Notes: a model not told the origin generated them from the sequence alone. A DNA stretch of 5,059 nt from Phycisphaerales bacterium (GCA_030748455.1 JASMLY010000023.1:1-5059); one strand, 5' to 3'. Positions 1 through 5,059 are shown, counted from the stretch's first letter. A program made the numbers and translations.

Positions 1-1
1 A

Positions 2-394
2 GCTTGGCACGCATTACACGGTGATGATGCAAAGAGCGTACACCGACAAGAATTTTCGAACACAGCCTTTCAAGCTGACACTTCGTGGGACGCCTTGATG
101 ACCATTCGGGATGAGGCACTCAAAGCACTAGAAGAAGCGAAAACAAACGGGATTGATAATTCACTTGACGCAGGCTTAGTATTCCCAAAACAGTTTTCAT
201 CGTTCGATCCATGTGATATTGCTGATCTCTGTGGTGTTTCACGCGTATCATTTGAAGGAGATACAGTGGTAGTCCAAGATCTTCGAGAAGAGCCACGATG
301 TGATCGATCTTGGAAACGCGATGGCACGGTAAAACTTCGTTCTGATGGTGGCATGTTAAGCGACCGAGATGCGATCGCAGTTGGTGTCGAGTAA
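2..394 (+). CDS. ileS: Isoleucyl-tRNA synthetase, C-terminal end (5' truncated by window)
   Basis: This is the last 130 residues of a class I isoleucine-tRNA ligase, the cytoplasmic enzyme that charges tRNA-Ile. The frame is open from base 2, so the gene begins outside the window; the ATG at 95 is internal. The visible part starts in the anticodon-binding region (W29 of the fragment, then IRDEALKALEEAKTNGI, a helix typical of IleRS) and ends in what is normally a zinc-finger tail. That tail reads C100-D-R-S-W-K-R-D, then LSDRDAIAVG. It resembles the usual CxRCW...LCxRD zinc knuckle, but with serine at two of the cysteine positions, so only C100 remains and zinc binding looks lost. Bacterial IleRS proteins without the full zinc site exist, so this need not mean inactivity. 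The next gene starts nine bases after the stop. The IleRS call is confident; ValRS or LeuRS is unlikely because of the tail. Confidence 0.88.
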   Translation, partial: AWHALHGDDAKSVHRQEFSNTAFQADTSWDALMTIRDEALKALEEAKTNGIDNSLDAGLVFPKQFSSFDPCDIADLCGVSRVSFEGDTVVVQDLREEPRCDRSWKRDGTVKLRSDGGMLSDRDAIAVGVE

Positions 395-403
395 GATACA
401 CAG

Positions 404-760
404 ATGACTGATTTTCTACCCTCCATAGCGTACGATGATTTTGCCAAACTTGACCTACGGATTGCGACTGTCACGAGGGCAGAATTGCACCCAGATGCTG
501 ATCGATTGCTCAAACTGCAAATCGATGATGGATCCCCAGAAGGTCGTCAAATTTGCGCTGGAATGAAAGCGTGGTACGCCCCCGAAGAATTAGAAGGTTC
601 TCAAGTAGTCATTGTTGCGAATCTTGAGCCTCGAAAAATTCGTGGTGAAATCAGCGAGGGCATGGTAATTGCGGCAACTCGAAGAGTTGGTGAAGATGCA
701 GAAGATGTAGCAGTTCTTCGCGTTGACAGAGAAATGCCCGCAGGTGCAAAAGTCAGTTAA
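404..760 (+). CDS. metG: Free-standing tRNA-binding OB-fold protein, MetRS beta-subunit type (Trbp111/EMAP II family)
   Basis: This complete 118-residue protein is almost entirely one tRNA-binding domain of the kind fused to the C-terminus of many methionyl-tRNA synthetases. Recognisable family motifs in order are DDFAKLDLRIATV (11-23), HPDADRLLKLQID (29-41), QICAGMKAWYAPEEL (49-63) and ANLEPRKIRGEISEGM (72-87). The family forms OB-fold dimers that bind the outer corner of tRNA and raise synthetase affinity. Here the domain stands alone, so it is either a separate MetRS beta subunit or a general Trbp111-like tRNA chaperone; the motifs fit the MetRS-beta group better than CsaA. The symbol metG refers to that beta subunit, and the catalytic chain must lie elsewhere. 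The ATG at 404 follows the ileS stop by nine bases with no strong Shine-Dalgarno sequence, which suggests one operon and translational coupling. Its stop codon interlocks with that of the convergent gene. Confidence 0.85.
   Translation: MTDFLPSIAYDDFAKLDLRIATVTRAELHPDADRLLKLQIDDGSPEGRQICAGMKAWYAPEELEGSQVVIVANLEPRKIRGEISEGMVIAATRRVGEDAEDVAVLRVDREMPAGAKVS
757..760. other. Interlocked stop codons of convergent genes (TTAA)
   Basis: The plus-strand MetRS-beta gene stops with TAA at 758-760 and the minus-strand PpiD-like gene stops with TAA read from 759-757. Both use the same TTAA palindrome, so there is no intergenic space. No intrinsic terminator is visible on either side, so each transcript must end inside the opposing gene. 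Confidence 0.9.
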
Positions 761-2676
761 TTCGCTACCGGTGCATCAATCTCTTCGTTCTCAGTCTCAG
801 TTGGCTCAGTTCTGCCACGTTTGAAATTGTGGCGATCAGTCAGTGACTCTTGTGAAAAGGCGTCTCCAATTCCCTGCGTGCCTCCAAGTTCGTCAACAGA
901 CATAAGTGTTTGGAGGATTGGTGTTGTCGAGTTAGAGAGCCCATTGGCAAGTTCCTTGCTCGTTGGTGTTGTTCCAGTGATGCGTACTACGACAAGGGAC
1001 ATGTTTTCCTCTGATGGAACGACAAAAATACGTTGTTCGATCGGAAGATTCGCAACAGGTGTGTCAAGGGGCATGTTTTCTGTTCGTGCGATGATTTCTT
1101 TCACGACTTCTGCATCGTTTTGGTCAAGGGCTTGAATAGAGGAGGCCATTGCATCGACAGTGTCACCAGTTCCAAGTCGAGTTAGAATTGTTTGCGAAAG
1201 AAATGATTGCTTTGTCGCAGCATCTAAAATTGCTGAGACTCCACCATCCACGAGTGAAACAGTTTGAGGGCGGCTCACTGAACTATTGTGGTCGAGCGCA
1301 ACTTGCAACACCCCTTGAGTGCGAGCATTGTTTTGAATGGTGTCCGATTGTGCTTGTAGGGTCTTCCAGCCTTGCAACCGAGACGCGTCTTTGGAGACAG
1401 CATCGCGCACTTCATCTAACCCAGTTGCAACACGAGAAGGATCAGTGGCAGTGAGTCGGAACACAATAAGGTCGCCATCTCTAGTTTCAAGAATTGGTGC
1501 GGTTACACCTTCTTGCACGCGGTACACTCCACTTCCCCCAAACTCTTTTGCTGCTGCAACAAGTGTAGAGAAGGGGACAGGTGTGTCGCCCAAGTTTGTT
1601 GCGGCAACTGATCCAAGAATTGGCAAATTTGCAGCTTCAGCAGTGGGGGTCCACAGTGCGTTGCTCCCGTACTCTGGCAGATCTATTTGAAATGTTTCTT
1701 GGATAGAAGAAGCAAGTTGTTCAAGCCCAAGTTGTTGCTCCTTCCATTGATCTGGAAGTACGACAAAACCATTAACTTCTTCGAAACCCCTGCGTGGTAA
1801 GCGGAGTTGTTCGGACATCGTGCGAGCAATTTCTGTCCGCTTATGTTCTGAAAGAGTGTCAAGGAATGCTTCGCTTACGACTTCAGGTATACCAGTTGCT
1901 CCATCGAGGGTTGGAAACCGTGGGTCATTTTCATTTCGGCGCCAAAACTTTCGTTGCTCGCGGCTTGAAAAATCATCACCAACTTTTGCTGCTTCCCGAA
2001 TCGATGACGCTGGAATAGTAAGCCATTCAACCTTGAATCGATCTGGCAGTTTGTATCCAAAGCCCCGCGATCCTTCGCCGGGGAGTTTGTCTTTCCACGC
2101 GTCAAACTGATCTTGCAGTGTTGTTTCTGGAATAGATGCAAGTGTCCCCTCTGTTGGGATCACAACTGTTTCAACTGCAACGGTAGAAAGATACTTGTCA
2201 GCCGCATGATGGATACGGCGATCGGAGTATTTTCCGCTTGTTTGATATGTTCGGATAAGCCGTTGAACACCTTCAAGGTGCGCGAGAGTTTCGAGGACAG
2301 TTTGGGGTCGAACGCCAGTATTCCTTGCGATGTTAGTGACTGTTGTTGCATCAACGGTCACAGCATTGATCGAGGGGGTCATCCCAGCTAAATCTGCTTC
2401 CCTAGAAAGCAAGAACCAATGTGAAGGCGACGTGACTGAACCAATGCCAGGGAGTGTGACACCAAGACGGTCTACAATTTGCGACTCAACAACGTTTTGT
2501 TGCCATTGGTCATACCCGATCGACTCGCCATCTCCTACGGTTGCTTGTTTTGTGCCTGCGTAGCCAGCACGCTGAGCAAGTTGTTGGATGACATTAGGCG
2601 CAAGAAATGCGATAAGTAGTAAAGACCCTCCAAAGCCGAGGATCCAGACACTGTATTTGCGGAGGAATTTAAACAT
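757..2676 (-). CDS. Membrane-anchored PpiD/SurA-like periplasmic folding factor
   Basis: This 639-residue protein has a short basic N-terminus (KFLRK, 3-7), one membrane helix at about 8-27, and then a large soluble part. The charge distribution places the bulk outside the cytoplasmic membrane. An N-terminal anchor, a helical SurA_N-like section (about 45-165) and a region resembling a parvulin lead-in (LPDRFKVEWLTIP, 210-222) point to the PpiD/SurA family, which helps exported proteins fold. I cannot see a clear, intact parvulin catalytic motif, so peptidyl-prolyl isomerase activity is doubtful and a chaperone role is more cautious. Two stretches look alike: DLIVFRLTATDP (402-413, followed by LDEVRDAV as in PpiD-type C-terminal regions) and SLVVVRITGTTP (560-571). 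There is no cysteine. The tail from 619 is polar and acidic, probably disordered. The gene follows rpsD by 57 bases and is probably co-transcribed. The ATG at 2676 is supported by AAGGA 11 bases upstream. Family membership is likely; the exact function is inferred. Confidence 0.68.
   Translation of the reverse strand: MFKFLRKYSVWILGFGGSLLLIAFLAPNVIQQLAQRAGYAGTKQATVGDGESIGYDQWQQNVVESQIVDRLGVTLPGIGSVTSPSHWFLLSREADLAGMTPSINAVTVDATTVTNIARNTGVRPQTVLETLAHLEGVQRLIRTYQTSGKYSDRRIHHAADKYLSTVAVETVVIPTEGTLASIPETTLQDQFDAWKDKLPGEGSRGFGYKLPDRFKVEWLTIPASSIREAAKVGDDFSSREQRKFWRRNENDPRFPTLDGATGIPEVVSEAFLDTLSEHKRTEIARTMSEQLRLPRRGFEEVNGFVVLPDQWKEQQLGLEQLASSIQETFQIDLPEYGSNALWTPTAEAANLPILGSVAATNLGDTPVPFSTLVAAAKEFGGSGVYRVQEGVTAPILETRDGDLIVFRLTATDPSRVATGLDEVRDAVSKDASRLQGWKTLQAQSDTIQNNARTQGVLQVALDHNSSVSRPQTVSLVDGGVSAILDAATKQSFLSQTILTRLGTGDTVDAMASSIQALDQNDAEVVKEIIARTENMPLDTPVANLPIEQRIFVVPSEENMSLVVVRITGTTPTSKELANGLSNSTTPILQTLMSVDELGGTQGIGDAFSQESLTDRHNFKRGRTEPTETENEEIDAPVAN
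790..810 (-). repeat. Three copies of ACTGAG within the acidic tail of the PpiD-like gene
   Basis: The hexamer CTCAGT occurs at 790-795, 796-801 and 805-810 (ACTGAG on the coding strand). Each copy encodes Thr-Glu, giving the low-complexity TEPTETENEE near the C-terminus. Slippage expansion of a disordered tail is the simplest explanation. Confidence 0.6.
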
Positions 2677-2680
2677 GCCT

Positions 2681-2717
2681 GTAGTAGTCCTTAGCCGCTG
2701 TAAGGTAAGACCACTAC
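2681..2717 (-). promoter_or_regulatory. Hairpin over the ribosome-binding site of the PpiD-like gene
   Basis: The gap between rpsD and the PpiD-like gene contains an imperfect hairpin. GTAGT (2681-2685) pairs with ACTAC (2713-2717), GTC (2687-2689) with GAC (2709-2711), and CTTA (2690-2693) with TAAG (2701-2704), around a 7-base loop, with one mismatch and a 4-base bulge. In the mRNA the Shine-Dalgarno AAGGA (complement of 2688-2692) is inside the 3' arm, so the fold would dampen translation of the downstream gene relative to rpsD. No U-tract follows, so it is not a standard terminator. Confidence 0.4.
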
Positions 2718-2733
2718 AAGCGACAGAATGTGC

Positions 2734-3333
2734 TTAACGGTAAAATTCGACGATCAGGTTAGTGTTTACGTCAAACGGAATTTGATCAGCTGATGGTTCA
2801 GACACAACAGTACATGAGAGTTCCGCAGGGTTGACAGTAAGCCACTCTGAAACGATGTGGCCTGCAAGCGTTTCCATGTTTGTGCGAGCAAGCGTATGGA
2901 TACCTGGTTTTAATGTGATGATATCCCCAGGAGATGTCGCAAAACTTGGTCGATCAACTTTTTTCCCATTGACGAGAACGTGCCCGTGTACAACCATTTG
3001 TCGAGCAGCCCAAATTGTGCGAACAAAACCAGCGCGACGAACGACGTTGTCCAATCGCTGTTCGAGAAGTTGCAAAAGTACTTCGCCAGTGTTCCCACGC
3101 ATTCGGCTTGCTTGTGCCACGTAGCGACGGAATTGTTTTTCAAGAATACTGTAGTGGTAGCGTAACTTTTGTTTTTCGACGAGGCGAACACCGTAATCTT
3201 TGAGTCGACGTCCACGGAAACCGTGTGCACCTGGAGCGGTGAGTTGTCGTTTTGCAGTGTGCTTTGGGATGTCAGCAATTGGAACGCCAACACGTCGTGA
3301 TAATTTTACTTTTGGTCCAAGATACCGAGCCAT
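2734..3333 (-). CDS. rpsD: 30S ribosomal protein S4
   Basis: This is a complete 199-residue ribosomal protein S4, close to the usual length of about 200-206. S4 is a primary 16S rRNA-binding protein that nucleates assembly of the small subunit body and helps control decoding accuracy; in several bacteria it also represses its own synthesis. Visible hallmarks are the N-terminal MARYLGPKVKLSRR, the basic helical section EKQKLRYHYSILEKQFRRY (53-71), the S4 RNA-binding domain from about 91 (QRLDNVVRRAGF, then ARQMVVHGHVLVNGKKVDRPS at 110-130) and the C-terminal LIVEFYR. The N-terminus has no zinc-binding cysteines, so this is the zinc-free form. The start is the ATG at 3333. An in-frame TTG at 3354 would lie within the Shine-Dalgarno sequence and add seven residues that S4 does not have. 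rpsD stands apart from the rpoA/rpsK/rpsM cluster, followed by the PpiD-like gene. Confidence 0.96.
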   Translation of the reverse strand: MARYLGPKVKLSRRVGVPIADIPKHTAKRQLTAPGAHGFRGRRLKDYGVRLVEKQKLRYHYSILEKQFRRYVAQASRMRGNTGEVLLQLLEQRLDNVVRRAGFVRTIWAARQMVVHGHVLVNGKKVDRPSFATSPGDIITLKPGIHTLARTNMETLAGHIVSEWLTVNPAELSCTVVSEPSADQIPFDVNTNLIVEFYR

Positions 3334-3346
3334 GGTGTCGAATCGA

Positions 3347-3352
3347 CTCCTC
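3347..3352 (-). promoter_or_regulatory. Ribosome-binding site of rpsD, decides the start codon
   Basis: GAGGAG on the minus strand lies 13 bases before the ATG at 3333, slightly farther than ideal. The next 11 bases (3347-3337) read GTCGATTCGAC, a near-perfect inverted repeat that can fold into a 4-bp hairpin with a 3-base loop and so shorten the effective distance. The site overlaps the TTG at 3354, which argues against that alternative start. Confidence 0.7.
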
Positions 3353-3383
3353 AAAAACTACCCCGATGTTTCAAGATGATGGT

Positions 3384-3404
3384 TGCAATCGACCGTCGAT
3401 CACA
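3384..3404 (-). promoter_or_regulatory. Hairpin in the rpsD leader, possible autoregulatory element
   Basis: In the minus-strand transcript TGTGATCGA, loop CGG and TCGATTGCA pair over nine positions, two of them G-U. The inner ATCGAC/GTCGAT sequence is repeated just before the start codon (GTCGAT at 3347-3342, next to the Shine-Dalgarno), so the upstream ATCGAC could pair there instead and mask the ribosome-binding site. A flanking TTGCA (3414-3410) and TGCAA (3387-3383) offer a competing outer pairing. The base pairing is seen in the sequence; a link to S4 feedback is inferred from known S4 autoregulation in other bacteria. Confidence 0.35.
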
Positions 3405-3435
3405 TGCCATGCAAATGAAGGGTGGGGAACAACGA

Positions 3436-3464
3436 ATTTGACCAGAAAAACACTGTTTCGTCAA
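3436..3464 (-). promoter_or_regulatory. Candidate sigma-70 type promoter of rpsD with extended -10
   Basis: On the minus strand TTGACG (3464 to 3459) matches five of six bases of the -35 consensus. A 17-base spacer leads to TCAAAT (3441 to 3436), which matches four of six -10 bases and is preceded by TGG, an extended -10 motif that can compensate for a weak hexamer. Transcription would start near 3430 and give a leader of about 97 bases before the rpsD ATG. It would probably also serve the PpiD-like gene, since no clear promoter lies between the two. Confidence 0.5.
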
Positions 3465-3519
3465 CCCCTTTGTGGCGTCTATTCTAATGCGAAAAGGTCC
3501 TTTATACGTCCGATAACGG

Positions 3520-3531
3520 GCGGTATACCGC
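3520..3531. repeat. Perfect 12-base palindrome, possible operator
   Basis: GCGGTATACCGC is its own reverse complement. It is centred 22 bases upstream of the minus-strand hexamer TATAAA (3506 to 3501), exactly where a -35 box would lie, although no -35 consensus is present there. This is the layout of a regulator-dependent promoter reading towards rpsD. A dimeric DNA-binding protein is a plausible ligand, but none is identified, and a single palindrome could be chance. Confidence 0.35.
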
Positions 3532-3622
3532 TTGATTTTGAACCAACATGGGGTCGGTATTTCAGGAAAAGTTGCGGTTTTTTTTCGTAGTTTCCGCAAG
3601 GTGGTGGTAGGCTGATAGTACT

Positions 3623-4369
3623 GTGAAACAGATTGGTTCCATCCTTGCAGTTGTGATTCTAAGCACCAATGCTTGGGCTGAGGATCAACACGAAGCATTT
3701 AGTGCGTGGTTTTATCCTGAAAATGCTCCAGAAATAGCACTCCAAGGTGTGATTGCATTTGATGAAACGACAAATGAGATGTCAGTTCCTTGGGCGTGGC
3801 TCGTGCAAGAAGATGGGATCACTTTGCTACAACTGACTGATGGGGGTTTGAATCTACCCCATGTTCGCATCAGGCCATTTGAAGGCAACGAAACGACGAT
3901 GTTGCTTGAAGTTGACCCTATTGGCTTCAGGGAGGAGGAGCAACCTGTTGGGGAATCACTCGTTTTGTTAGAGAAGCAACCAAGCACAACTTCTTGGGTT
4001 TGGAATGGTTTTGCATTCATGCAATCAGAAATTGATGAAGGGATCTATCAGATGGGTGTACTCGGTGTGCCAACGATGACCGATCCCTGTGGAGCTCCGC
4101 CGACCAATGCAAATGATACAACGCACATCTACAGATTGAGCGAAAAGGAAGTGCTGATCTTTGTTCTCAACGAGGATGGCACTGTCACGATCTTGGTGTA
4201 CCGTCAAGATCAAAATGGATGCTGGAAGTGGTCTCGAAATCCCGACAGCCATGAACCACCTCCACTTCCTGATTTTTCATTTCCGGACATTTTACCGTTT
4301 GTCATTGATGCATATGCTTCTTATATGATCAACGGCGGGCAGATCACTGTCCCACCTGAACCTATTTAA
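3623..4369 (+). CDS. Unrecognised secreted protein with three WxW strand-turn units
   Basis: I do not recognise this 248-residue protein. Its N-terminus is a clear Sec signal peptide: K2, a hydrophobic core ILAVVIL (7-13), and a likely signal peptidase I site after AWA (17-19), leaving a mature protein of about 229 residues that begins EDQHEAF. There is no lipobox cysteine, so it should be soluble outside the cytoplasmic membrane. The mature chain is acidic and looks beta-rich. A hydrophobic strand, a polar turn and a Trp-x-Trp motif occur three times (W57/W59, W125/W127, W201/W203). The only two cysteines, C156 and C200, could form a disulfide. The end is proline-rich (PPPLPDFSFPD, 212-222; VPPEPI at the C-terminus). 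The GTG at 3623 is the best start because an in-frame TAG lies at 3608-3610 and the signal peptide begins at once. No good Shine-Dalgarno is visible. The gene is divergent from rpsD and convergent with the WD40 gene. Confidence is high that it is a gene and low on function. Confidence 0.78.
   Translation: MKQIGSILAVVILSTNAWAEDQHEAFSAWFYPENAPEIALQGVIAFDETTNEMSVPWAWLVQEDGITLLQLTDGGLNLPHVRIRPFEGNETTMLLEVDPIGFREEEQPVGESLVLLEKQPSTTSWVWNGFAFMQSEIDEGIYQMGVLGVPTMTDPCGAPPTNANDTTHIYRLSEKEVLIFVLNEDGTVTILVYRQDQNGCWKWSRNPDSHEPPPLPDFSFPDILPFVIDAYASYMINGGQITVPPEPI
4366..4369. other. Second pair of interlocked convergent stop codons (TTAA)
   Basis: The secreted-protein gene stops with TAA at 4367-4369 and the WD40 gene with TAA read from 4368-4366. 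This is the same 4-base TTAA arrangement as at 757-760. I see no stem followed by a T-run in either direction close to it. Confidence 0.88.
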
Positions 4370-5058
4370 TCAGAACCTTGTACAGCCCACGTGCGGATTC
4401 GCCCATCCATCGAAATCGCAACGAGTGTTTTACCCTCATCAAACCAGCCCAAAAAACGGATAAACGCAAACTTCCATTTGAGAGTGAGTACTGCAATTCC
4501 CGAGTTTGTGTCGAACAACACAATGGTTCCAACACTTGCTGCAACGAGTCTTTTCTCATCGTTCGAGAGACATAGCGCATCAACACCTTTGGGTAAGGTT
4601 CGAGGTATTGGAACCAACAACTCAGTGTCCTTATTCCATAAGAGAATTTCGCCATTGGGAAGACCGAAGGCTACAAATTTTTGAGAAGCCGCGATTGTAC
4701 TCATGCGAAGCTCAGATGCATCTCGACCTACACGACTTGCAATTTCGAGGATGAAATCCTCAGGTTGCGAATTGAGTTTCAAATCAGGAGCAACAATTGC
4801 ATCGTCTGCTTTTTGTGTGAGCACTGTTTGGGTATCGTGGTCGTACACGTGGACAGTCTCATGTGATTTGAGGGTGAGTCTGTTGCTAGCGAAATGAACT
4901 GTGCTAAACGGTTCATTTGTAAGTTGAAGTTCAGACTCACTTGAAACAGTTGGGTGCATACTTACAGTATTTTTTTCGTCTCGAATCAATACCCATTTGC
5001 CGTCATATGAAAACTGAAGGGAGGCTCCTTGGTCACCTTCTTGCACCGATTCCGCAAT
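4366..5058 (-). CDS. WD40/beta-propeller repeat protein, C-terminal part (5' truncated by window)
   Basis: These are the last 230 residues of a larger protein whose frame stays open to the window edge; the GTG at 5046 is internal. I see about five degenerate WD40-type blades, each with a hydrophobic strand, a turn like SxDGK and a strand ending in W, F or Y plus D: LQFSYDGKWVLI, then TVHVYDHDTQ, NGEILLWNKDT, GTIVLFDTNSG and finally DGRIRTWAV close to the C-terminus. WD40 propellers are protein-protein interaction platforms. In planctomycetes they are often fused behind a Ser/Thr kinase or a large scaffold, but the N-terminal part is outside the window, so neither can be claimed. No transmembrane segment is visible in this part. 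The gene meets the secreted-protein gene tail to tail with interlocked stop codons. The repeat class is likely; the role is unknown. Confidence 0.72.
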   Translation of the reverse strand: MAESVQEGDQGASLQFSYDGKWVLIRDEKNTVSMHPTVSSESELQLTNEPFSTVHFASNRLTLKSHETVHVYDHDTQTVLTQKADDAIVAPDLKLNSQPEDFILEIASRVGRDASELRMSTIAASQKFVAFGLPNGEILLWNKDTELLVPIPRTLPKGVDALCLSNDEKRLVAASVGTIVLFDTNSGIAVLTLKWKFAFIRFLGWFDEGKTLVAISMDGRIRTWAVQGSD

Positions 5059-5059
5059 C

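Larger units (their letters stand above)
3334..3622. other. Divergent intergenic regulatory region between rpsD and the secreted-protein gene
   Basis: These 289 bases hold no convincing gene. Reading towards rpsD they contain a promoter candidate (3436-3464), a second weaker one with a palindrome at its -35 position (3501-3531), leader hairpins and the rpsD ribosome-binding site. Reading towards the secreted-protein gene I see no good promoter. A run of eight T at 3578-3585 lies between TTGCGG (3572-3577) and its inverted copy CCGCAA (3594-3599), but this does not have the layout of an intrinsic terminator, because the T run is inside the loop. Confidence 0.7.

Noticed and set aside
370..379. 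TGCGATCGCA, a 10-base palindrome containing the HIP1-like octamer GCGATCGC
   Set aside because: It occurs once, within conserved IleRS codons (Asp-Ala-Ile-Ala). HIP1 is a cyanobacterial repeat and nothing else here suggests that group.
70..513. 147-codon open frame on the minus strand across ileS and the MetRS-beta gene
   Set aside because: It is antisense to two well-recognised genes, rich in serine and arginine as expected of a reverse-frame shadow, and has no family motifs.
2661..2737. GGAGG at 2661-2665 with an ATG at 2675 opening a 20-codon plus-strand frame
   Set aside because: The spacing looks good, but the GGAGG is just the reverse of codons in the N-terminus of the PpiD-like gene, the peptide has no visible character, and no promoter was seen. 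Chance is the simpler explanation.
3480..3486. TAGAAT on the minus strand (complement of 3481-3486) as a further rpsD -10 box
   Set aside because: The hexamer is good, but nothing resembling a -35 box lies 16-18 bases upstream and there is no TG extension. The candidate at 3436-3464 is better.
3252..3590. 112-codon plus-strand open frame over the rpsD start and the intergenic region
   Set aside because: It is antisense to the conserved N-terminus of S4 and shows no coherent domain or good ribosome-binding site.
3572..3599. TTGCGG and CCGCAA inverted repeat around a T-run, considered as a terminator
   Set aside because: The eight T bases lie in the loop rather than after the stem, the stem is only 6 bp with a 16-base loop, and no gene ends just upstream on either strand.
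3351..3698. 115-codon minus-strand open frame through the rpsD upstream gap
   Set aside because: It overlaps the signal peptide of the secreted protein on the other strand and the rpsD promoter and leader. Its composition is unlike a real protein and no motif is recognisable.

Overview
The window is a compact, mostly housekeeping stretch of a bacterial chromosome with moderate GC. I see no mobile element, CRISPR array, RNA gene or defence cassette. The best guess for the source is a planctomycete-like bacterium (phylum Planctomycetota, possibly Phycisphaerae). This rests on the degenerate tail of the isoleucyl-tRNA synthetase, a free-standing MetRS-beta type tRNA-binding protein, a large membrane-anchored PpiD/SurA-like protein and a long WD40-type protein. 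It is inference from recall of these families, not a database result.

Layout, left to right. Bases 2-394 (+) are the C-terminal end of isoleucyl-tRNA synthetase. Nine bases later, 404-760 (+) encodes a small OB-fold tRNA-binding protein of the MetRS-beta/Trbp111 kind, probably in the same operon. Converging on it is a minus-strand unit transcribed from about 3430 down to 757: ribosomal protein S4 (rpsD, 2734-3333), then after 57 bases a 639-residue membrane-anchored PpiD/SurA-like folding factor (757-2676). Divergent from rpsD, across a 289-base regulatory gap, lies an unrecognised secreted protein (3623-4369, +). A minus-strand WD40/beta-propeller protein (4366-5058, truncated by the window edge) converges on that.

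Functionally, the first three complete or partial housekeeping genes serve translation: tRNA charging, tRNA binding and the small ribosomal subunit. The PpiD-like gene behind rpsD would handle folding of exported proteins at the membrane. The secreted protein and the WD40 protein have no assignable pathway.

The notable structure is regulatory and architectural. Both convergent gene pairs end in interlocked stop codons sharing one TTAA palindrome (757-760 and 4366-4369). rpsD has a good extended -10 promoter candidate and a leader of about 97 bases with hairpins that could support S4 autoregulation. A perfect 12-base palindrome (3520-3531) sits where the -35 box of a second possible rpsD promoter would be. 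A hairpin covers the ribosome-binding site of the PpiD-like gene. The secreted protein carries three strand-turn-WxW units, which may be the most original protein-level signal here. I did not find convincing evidence of an undescribed multi-gene system.
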